Shown piece by piece: positions 58,352 through 64,000 of a DNA stretch of 64,000 nt; the first letter of the stretch is position 1, and every line of letters starts with the position of its first letter. The notes beneath the pieces were generated by a model. It did not search any database. It was not told where the DNA came from and saw nothing but the letters and a program-made list of their open reading frames with translations. Source of the stretch: Planctomycetota bacterium. Its GTDB lineage: Bacteria > Planctomycetota > UBA1135 > GCA-002686595. The translations under genes and the position numbers were made by a program. The DNA lies in contig JADHNZ010000009.1 of assembly GCA_016779225.1 (NCBI GenBank), positions 21,514 through 85,513 on the forward strand. The letters are read 5' to 3'.

Positions 58352-58957
58352 TCAGTCCGCGAAGGCCTGGACCTCGCGGTCAGGCAGCCCAGAGAAGGTC
58401 CAGGCAAGGACCGCGTCGCACGCGGCCTTCCAGCGGGCCTGCTCGTTGACCTCCAGGCGCACCTCGTTCGAGAGGTCGAAGCGCCGGGTGCAGCGGGCAG
58501 TCCAGAGCACCCCCTGGGCCGAGCTCGGGGACTCCATCACGAACTCCAGGTCTACGGTCAGGGAGCGGCGGGAGCGCCAGTTGGAGGTGTCCCACTGGTG
58601 CACGACCGTACGCAGGACCGCGTCCTCCCCCAGGGTCCCGGGGCGGTAGCTGGCCTCCATGACCCCGGCTTGAGCGCCCGGGGGCAGGGTGCCGTCCACG
58701 AACTCCACCGACAGGGGCGCGTAACGGTGGGCCACCAGGGCGTCGGCGGCGGCCGTCCGCAGGATCGCCCCGGGCACGGTCAGCCCCTCCGCGGCGAATT
58801 CCACCGGCGCGACAACGATGTCGTTGGGGTTCAAGCGGGCCAACTGGGCCGTGGCCCCGCCCTCGACCTGGGGCGGGACATCGGGGATCGCGCTGGGAAG
58901 GTTGCGGCAGGAGGCAAGGGCCAGCGCGGCCAGGGCGGCGAGGGAGAGCGGCTTCAT
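58352..58957 (-). CDS. Predicted lipoprotein, unknown function
   Basis: 201 residues. The signal [17 protein letters not shown] has a good lipobox (LASC), so Cys17 is the lipidation site. The mature part begins with a Pro-rich linker, then [20 protein letters not shown], a hydrophobic strand and helix. [20 protein letters not shown] and [15 protein letters not shown] follow. The overall pattern faintly recalls the GNA1162/DUF799 lipoproteins, which also start with a VxPP strand, but I cannot confirm it. ATG at 58957 places the signal at the N-terminus. It is a single-gene unit with its own intrinsic terminator. Confidence 0.65.
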   Translation of the reverse strand: MKPLSLAALAALALASCRNLPSAIPDVPPQVEGGATAQLARLNPNDIVVAPVEFAAEGLTVPGAILRTAAADALVAHRYAPLSVEFVDGTLPPGAQAGVMEASYRPGTLGEDAVLRTVVHQWDTSNWRSRRSLTVDLEFVMESPSSAQGVLWTARCTRRFDLSNEVRLEVNEQARWKAACDAVLAWTFSGLPDREVQAFAD

Positions 58958-59179
58958 CGGTTCGGAACCGTCGCGGGTCGAGGTCGGAAGGGGCAGTCGG
59001 GTGCGCCGGCGCTCTCGGGGGGACCGGGCCTGGGGGGGGCCCACGGAGGCGTGGGGTCCGACCGGGCGGGGCCGCGAGATCCGTCGCGGGTCGGCCCGCG
59101 AGAAGCGGACCTTTGGAGGGTCCGAAGAGAGCCTCCAGGGGAAGCCTAGGAAACCGGGATCAGCGGAACAAGCGGCCGA

Positions 59180-62100
59180 TCACTGGTTGAACGCGGCCCG
59201 CTGGGGCCCGCTCGCGTCCTTCAGAGCGCTGCGCTCCAGGTCCCCGAAGGTGAGATCCCCCACCTCGAGTGCGGGCAGCGCCCGCACCGTCGCCTGCACC
59301 TGAAGCCCGGCCGCCAGCGGGAAGGAGGCCTCGTCCAATCCGACATCCAGGACCCACAGAGCCGTGGTCCCCGCGCCGGGCATCAGCTGGAGCAGGTCCC
59401 AGGAGCGACCGTTGGCAGCCTCGAGGCGGACCCCGAGCGCGGGGGCGAGCGTCCCCGGGTCAGGGAGCGCCACCTCGATCGGGAAGACGGGCAGGAGCGG
59501 CGGGTCCCCCACGCCGGGGGGCAGGCCGTTCACGCCCGTGATGCGCGGGGGCGAGAGGGCGCTGAGCCCCACAGGGTCCGCCCCGGCAACCGACCAGCGC
59601 GCCGAGCCCCTCGAGCCCTCCAGGTCCTGGTACGCCACGCGGACCCAGAGGTCCGGCTCGACCTGCCCCGAGAGCACCGCCGACCCGAGCAGGTCCGCGG
59701 CCCCAGCCCCGTCGTCGTCCACCACATCGAAGGCCCCGGGCCAGGCGGCCTTGAAGGGCCAGACGGCAGGGGCCAGCTGCTCGGACTTGCCCGCCCCCAC
59801 GATCCACGGCCGCGGAAGGCCCGGAGACCGCGCCTCCACCAGCACCGTGGGCGCACCGATGAGGTCCTCCCAGTCCCCTGCCGCGAGCTGCAGCGGGATG
59901 GGCGAGAGCCCCGAGTCGAGGGCCTGCTCCTGGGTGGGCTGGGCCAGCAGCGGCCCGGGGATGCGGATCTGGATCGGGTTGGGCGTGTTGCCCGCCGGCA
60001 GGGGCGGCGCCGGTGCGCGGCTGCCGAAGCCCAGCAGGAAGGTCGCTCCCACGAAGGTCGCGAAGGGCGCGTCGGGGACCGTGACGAGGGCCGACTGGGC
60101 CCCGAGCTGACCGGCGGCCATGGGATAGGGGCCGAAGGTGCGCACGATGTCCCCGGCCTCGGAGTCGAGGGTCGCCGGATTCGTCGGCACCGTCGAGGCC
60201 ACGCCGCGGCCGTCGGCGGCGAGGGTGCGCACGAGGGGGCTCGCGATGTCGAGGCCCGAGGTCGCCGCGACCCGCACCTCGCCCGAGGCGTTGGCTGTCG
60301 GCGCGCCCTGGGGCTGGAGGAGCAGCTGCAGGGACTGGGAGTCCGAACCCAGCACCGTCAGCAGGTCGTAGCCGGTGGCGACCGCGGTGACCACGGGGGC
60401 CGCGCCGCCAAGGGGCAGCTCCACCTGACCGAGGGCGTCCGTCGTGCCGGGAGCGCCCACGAGGGGCGGCGCCGCCGGAAGCGTCGAGCCGTCGTGCAGG
60501 TAGACCTGCGCGCCCTCGAGAGGAGCGAGGGTGACCGCATCGAAGACCCCCACGGTGAGGGTCGCCGCCCCGGCGGCGGGCGGCCCGGCGCCGAGGACCC
60601 CGCGCTGCAGGAAGGGGACCGCAAGCTGCGCCTCGGAGCCGTTGAGGGCGCGGTCGAAGACCTCGTACTCGAAGGTCCAGGGCACGAGCGGATCCACCAC
60701 GCCAATGGGCGCGGGCTGGGCGATGAAGAGCCCTGCCTGCCCAGACATCACCACCGGCGCGGGATCCTGCTCGGGGAGGGGGCCCGCCCCGTCGGGATCG
60801 AACGCGTTGGTGACCGGGTTCCCGGTCGTCGGATCCAGCGCGCGCACGCGGACGAAGGAGATCTGCTCCGTTGCGCGGCCCACGAGCACGAGGTCGCGCT
60901 GGTCGCTGATGAAGACCTCGGTCGTGCCGCCGTTGGGCCCGAGCTCGGTGACCAGGGGCGGGATCGTGTCGATCTCGATCGGCAGCTCGAGGCTCGCGCC
61001 AGCCGGCCGGAAGCGGCGAGCCTGCGAGAGGCGTCCGGCTCGCGAGCTCCAGGCGACGAGGGTCACCTCGCCGTCGGCCAGGTAGGGAGAGCCCAGCGAG
61101 TCCACGAACCCGAGAGCCTCGACCCCCGCGGGGACCAGCTGATCTCCCTCGGGCACGGCGACCGTCCGCACCAGGCCAATGGGACCCTGGGTCGCGCGCG
61201 AGGCGCCAGTGATCGCCACGCCAAGGAACTGGGCGGCCCCCCCCACGGGCGCCGGATCGAGGAGCTCGACCTCCACCAGCGGCGCCGCGGAGGCGAGGTC
61301 TGCGAGCCCGATGGCATCGAAGGGAAGGAAGGGCTTCTCGACGGTCACCGGCGCACGCAGGGTGCCGGTCTGGAAGGCGATCACGGTCTCCTCGAGCGGC
61401 TGGCCTCCGCCGCCGCCGCCTCCTCCCCCGCCGCCGCCGCCGCCCTGGCTGCGCAGGTCGGTGGTGCAGGTGACGCGCATGTCCGTCCCCGCGCCCAAGG
61501 AGATCGGCTCGCCATCGGCGTCGCGCAGGCTCCAGGTCCACGCCTGCAGCACCGGCACCGGGACCGCGCCCGCCAGCACCACGGGCTTGGCGGGCTGGGC
61601 CTGGGGCGGGACGCCCTTGCCGACCTCGACCTTGAGGCTCTGCAGGTTCACCGAGCCGGCGTCCATGGGCTGATCGAAGAGCACGAACACCTCGGTCAGG
61701 TCGCCCGCGGCCTCCTCCCCGTCGAGGGGGAAGGACCCCAGCACGCGCGGGGTCTGGGTGAGCTGCACATCGAAGGAGCCGATGGCCCCGCTGAACGCCC
61801 CAACCCGGCCGACCACATCGGAGGGCTGGGCGTTCTCCTCCCAGGACAGCTGATAGATCGAGCCCGGCGCGAGGGGCTGGGAGGGGACGAGCAGAGCCAC
61901 GCGGCCGTTGGCCACGAGGGGCGGGGGCTCCACCAGCGGAACCACGGTCCCGAAGATGGTGTCCACCAGGCGGAAGGCGCCGCTCAGGGAGTCGGCGGCC
62001 ATGGACACATCGAACTCCACCGCCAGGACCGACGACGGGTGGACGGTCTCCCCGGGGCCGGGGATCAGGGCGAAGGTGCTCGGGCCGTCAGCGTCCAGCC

Positions 62101-62305
62101 ACATCCCCGTCTCGAGCTCCACGGCCGGAGCCGAGCCGGCGGCGCCGGGCCCCCCACCGCTGCTCGAGCCCGCGCCATTGCAGCCTCCCGGGCCAAACAC
62201 GCAGGCCGGGCTGTCGCAGCCCGGGAGCAGGGCGAGGCTCCCCCCCAGCGCGGTCAGCACGAGGAGCCGGGCGGCGAGGGCTTGACGCTGGAGGGATCGG
62301 AGCAT
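59180..62305 (-). CDS. Large lipoprotein with SbsA-type Ig-like domain and poly-Gly tract
   Basis: 1041 residues. The signal ends in LALLPGC (Cys30, lipobox LPGC), followed by a Cys/Gly/Ser linker. Residues ~55-260 contain Ig-like domains of the SbsA (Big_5) type, e.g. VLGSFPLDGEEAAGDLTEVF then VLFDQPMDAGSVN. A run of 14 Gly follows at about residue 288-301. Later parts have carboxypeptidase-regulatory-like features (LEGAQVYLHDGSTLP) and many short beta strands; no enzyme motif is visible. Probably anchored in the outer membrane and exposed to the periplasm or surface. The longer open frame upstream of ATG 62305 is Arg/Pro-rich and not credible. It diverges from the TPR lipoprotein gene. Confidence 0.7.
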   Translation of the reverse strand: MLRSLQRQALAARLLVLTALGGSLALLPGCDSPACVFGPGGCNGAGSSSGGGPGAAGSAPAVELETGMWLDADGPSTFALIPGPGETVHPSSVLAVEFDVSMAADSLSGAFRLVDTIFGTVVPLVEPPPLVANGRVALLVPSQPLAPGSIYQLSWEENAQPSDVVGRVGAFSGAIGSFDVQLTQTPRVLGSFPLDGEEAAGDLTEVFVLFDQPMDAGSVNLQSLKVEVGKGVPPQAQPAKPVVLAGAVPVPVLQAWTWSLRDADGEPISLGAGTDMRVTCTTDLRSQGGGGGGGGGGGGGGQPLEETVIAFQTGTLRAPVTVEKPFLPFDAIGLADLASAAPLVEVELLDPAPVGGAAQFLGVAITGASRATQGPIGLVRTVAVPEGDQLVPAGVEALGFVDSLGSPYLADGEVTLVAWSSRAGRLSQARRFRPAGASLELPIEIDTIPPLVTELGPNGGTTEVFISDQRDLVLVGRATEQISFVRVRALDPTTGNPVTNAFDPDGAGPLPEQDPAPVVMSGQAGLFIAQPAPIGVVDPLVPWTFEYEVFDRALNGSEAQLAVPFLQRGVLGAGPPAAGAATLTVGVFDAVTLAPLEGAQVYLHDGSTLPAAPPLVGAPGTTDALGQVELPLGGAAPVVTAVATGYDLLTVLGSDSQSLQLLLQPQGAPTANASGEVRVAATSGLDIASPLVRTLAADGRGVASTVPTNPATLDSEAGDIVRTFGPYPMAAGQLGAQSALVTVPDAPFATFVGATFLLGFGSRAPAPPLPAGNTPNPIQIRIPGPLLAQPTQEQALDSGLSPIPLQLAAGDWEDLIGAPTVLVEARSPGLPRPWIVGAGKSEQLAPAVWPFKAAWPGAFDVVDDDGAGAADLLGSAVLSGQVEPDLWVRVAYQDLEGSRGSARWSVAGADPVGLSALSPPRITGVNGLPPGVGDPPLLPVFPIEVALPDPGTLAPALGVRLEAANGRSWDLLQLMPGAGTTALWVLDVGLDEASFPLAAGLQVQATVRALPALEVGDLTFGDLERSALKDASGPQRAAFNQ
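61403..61444 (-). repeat. Gly-codon microsatellite (14 consecutive Gly codons)
   Basis: On the minus strand, 14 glycine codons in a row, mostly GGC with GGA and GGG interruptions, flanked by CAG (Gln) codons on both sides. GGC repeats can slip, and gain or loss of whole codons would change linker length without breaking the frame. Confidence 0.85.
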
Positions 62306-62588
62306 GGGACGCGGGTGGGGACGCTCGGGGCGCGAGGATCTTCCAGGCGCTTCCCCCCTGGCGGGCGGCACCGGACTGTAGGGGGCCCCTGGGCGTGACT
62401 CCAGCAGGGGCCGGAGCCTAAGGGGGCACGGGGGCGCATGCCGAGAGCGCCCCGCCTCTCGCCAGCCGCGGCGGACCCCACCGCGGCCGGCCGCGGGCCT
62501 AGAATCACGACCCCGGGGCGCGCCGCCGGGCCGCCCCCAGGCCCCAGCCACACGCGTCCCCGCCCCCGAGCGCCCCCCCCCTGGCCCC

Positions 62589-64000
62589 ATGCCCGCGCCG
62601 CGTTTCCTGCCCCCCCTGCTCCTGGCCTCCGCCCTCGCCTGCAGGACGATCGCGCCGATGGAGGCTGCGACCCCGGACCTCCCGGGGACCGGCTCCGCAG
62701 CGCCCGCCGGACCCACGCCTCGGGGCCTCGGGACGCCAGCCCAAGACGCTCGGCGCGCCGCGCTGGAGCAGGCCCTCGCGGCCGAGGACTGGCTGGCCGC
62801 CCGCGCGGCCCTGACGCCCCTCATCGTCGAGGCGGGCCGCCAGCAGGCCGAGCGCGCCCTGGAGGAGGGGGACGGCCGTGCGGCCCTGGATGCTCTGGAG
62901 GCCCCGATCGACCTGGCCGAGGAGGACCCCGAGCTGTGGTGGCTGCGCGCCGAGGCGGCCATGCGCACCGCCGAGGGCGACAGCCAGCCCCAGTTCTATT
63001 ACGAGGACGCCGCGGTCTCCTACGAGCGCGCCTTCCGCGCCGGACGCAGCGCGCGCGGCGGGGGGCTCGGACCCCGCGAGGTCGCGTGCCTGGTCGGCAT
63101 CAGCCGAGCGAAGCGCATGAGCCTCGACCCCGAGGGCGCCCTGACCCTGGCGCGCAACGCGGGGCGCGCGCTCGAGCTCCTCAAGGGGCCGCCCCCCGCG
63201 CTGGACCCTCCGCTCTGCGTGGTCTGGGGCCAGGCCGCCTTCGACGCGTTCGTGGCCGCGCTCAACGCGGGCGAGAGCGCGCAGCCCCTGTTCCTTGAGA
63301 CCGAGGACCAGCTGACCCAGGCCGCCGGGCTCGAGGCGCACAGGCGCTTCGCCCTCGACCAGCTCGCGAACCTCCACCAGTGGAACGGTGACCTGGAGTC
63401 CGCCACCGTCTGCGTCGAGCAGGCCCTGACCTACGAGCCCGAGGACGCGGCCCTGCACCAGCGCCTGGTGGGGCTGCTCAACCAGTCCGGGGGCCGGCCC
63501 GCGATCCGCGCGCGCTACCGCGCCTGGACCGAGGCCTTCCCGCGCTCCGCGCAGGGCGCGTGGTACGCGGCCGTGACCGCGTTCGAGGACGCGCTCGACG
63601 CCTTTGCCGCAGGCAAGGGCGAGCAGGCGGCCTTCGCCGCGGCCGAGGCGGAGTTCGCACGCTGCCGGGACCTCGACGAGGACCTCCAGGCCAGCTGCTG
63701 GAACTACGAGGCCTGCTGCCGCAGCGCCGCGGGCTTCCTGCTGCTCGGCTCCGGGGACACGCAGGCGGCCGCGGCCTCGTTCCGCTCCATGGACGCCCTC
63801 TTCCCGGGCGGCATCACGATCGCTCTGGGAGACCGCCTCCCCAACGGGCTGGCGGGCCTCGAGTTCGTGCTCGGACGCCTCGCCCAGAGCCCAGAGGACC
63901 CGGAGGCCATGGTCGAGGCTGCCGCCATCGCGGACGAGCTCTTTGGCCGCCGCCCGGACGCGGCGAACGACGCGAACAACGCGGGATTCTTCAACCGCGA
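62589..64000 (+). CDS. TPR-containing lipoprotein (3' end outside window)
   Basis: The first 470 residues of a protein continuing beyond the window. The N-terminus MPAPRFLPPLLLASALAC is a signal with likely lipidated Cys18. From about residue 55 the sequence is helical and TPR-like, with degenerate repeats such as ALEEGDGRAALDALEAPIDL and NGDLESATVCVEQALTYEPE followed by DAALHQRLVGLLNQSGG. Alternating Ala/Leu/Glu patterns continue to the edge. TPR lipoproteins typically scaffold envelope complexes; no partner is evident. ATG at 62589 follows a C-rich leader with no Shine-Dalgarno sequence. It is divergent from the large Ig-like lipoprotein with 283 nt between starts. Confidence 0.7.
   Translation, partial: MPAPRFLPPLLLASALACRTIAPMEAATPDLPGTGSAAPAGPTPRGLGTPAQDARRAALEQALAAEDWLAARAALTPLIVEAGRQQAERALEEGDGRAALDALEAPIDLAEEDPELWWLRAEAAMRTAEGDSQPQFYYEDAAVSYERAFRAGRSARGGGLGPREVACLVGISRAKRMSLDPEGALTLARNAGRALELLKGPPPALDPPLCVVWGQAAFDAFVAALNAGESAQPLFLETEDQLTQAAGLEAHRRFALDQLANLHQWNGDLESATVCVEQALTYEPEDAALHQRLVGLLNQSGGRPAIRARYRAWTEAFPRSAQGAWYAAVTAFEDALDAFAAGKGEQAAFAAAEAEFARCRDLDEDLQASCWNYEACCRSAAGFLLLGSGDTQAAAASFRSMDALFPGGITIALGDRLPNGLAGLEFVLGRLAQSPEDPEAMVEAAAIADELFGRRPDAANDANNAGFFNR

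Overview
This is 64 kb of very GC-rich (roughly 70% or more), densely packed bacterial chromosome from a Gram-negative cell. Outer-membrane traits are a KDO-8-phosphate synthase, a type II secretion secretin and a GspK pseudopilin, several lipoproteins and an undecaprenyl-PP/CDP-diacylglycerol gene set. A secreted SUMF1-type protein, a sulfatase-fold enzyme, big carboxypeptidase-regulatory-like and Ig-like surface proteins, and mostly Shine-Dalgarno-free starts suggest a high-GC planctomycete or a relative. That placement is inference; there is no rRNA, tRNA, CRISPR array or insertion sequence in the window to settle it.

Layout. 1-9.6 kb: a heterodimeric ABC exporter (5' end cut off), a small membrane protein, a GT9 glycosyltransferase, an aldehyde:ferredoxin-oxidoreductase-like protein with a C-terminal MoaD-like tail, a site-2 protease homologue, and a patatin phospholipase fused to a ferredoxin. 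9.6-9.96 kb: a GC-poor, hairpin-rich gap that may encode a structured RNA. 9.96-12.5 kb: an M20 deacylase translationally coupled to a secreted DUF1028 protein. 12.6-16.7 kb and 21.9-23.6 kb: propionyl-CoA carboxylase (biotin carrier, biotin carboxylase, carboxyltransferase), methylmalonyl-CoA epimerase and the large methylmalonyl-CoA mutase subunit, together a route from propionyl-CoA towards succinyl-CoA. Between them (16.8-21.9 kb) lies a plus-strand glycan cassette: a nucleotidyltransferase/GT2 fusion, a GT-C membrane glycosyltransferase and a sulfatase-fold lipoprotein.

23.7-35.6 kb carries a 1152-residue repeat surface protein, a PerM/AI-2E permease, an RluA pseudouridine synthase, an HD-GYP response regulator, a SUMF1 protein, an S33 peptidase and cardiolipin synthase. 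35.7-42.2 kb has valS, an RmlD-like reductase, kdsA and a PafA-like alkaline phosphatase. 42.3-50.99 kb is a minus-strand block with overlapping genes: gspK, a hydantoinase-B-like gene, purA, uppS, cdsA, phoH, ybeY and a FliA-type sigma factor. 51-54.8 kb has a compositionally odd secreted protein, the secretin and another secreted protein. 55.3-58 kb is the rpsO-pnp pair, and the window ends in lipoproteins of unknown function, the last cut off by the window edge.

The most unusual signal is compositional. The tetranucleotide ACGT is almost absent: I found 11 copies in 64 kb by eye, against roughly 150-170 expected from base composition. Valine codons are systematically preceded by NAT rather than the otherwise preferred NAC. 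Six of the 11 copies fall in one gene, 51270-52487, which therefore looks like an outsider. Other notable points are the patatin-ferredoxin fusion with an Asp at a cluster-ligand position, the AOR-MoaD fusion, a DUF1028 protein whose signal cleavage would expose an N-terminal Thr, and an identical 18-nt start-site leader shared by valS and rpsO.
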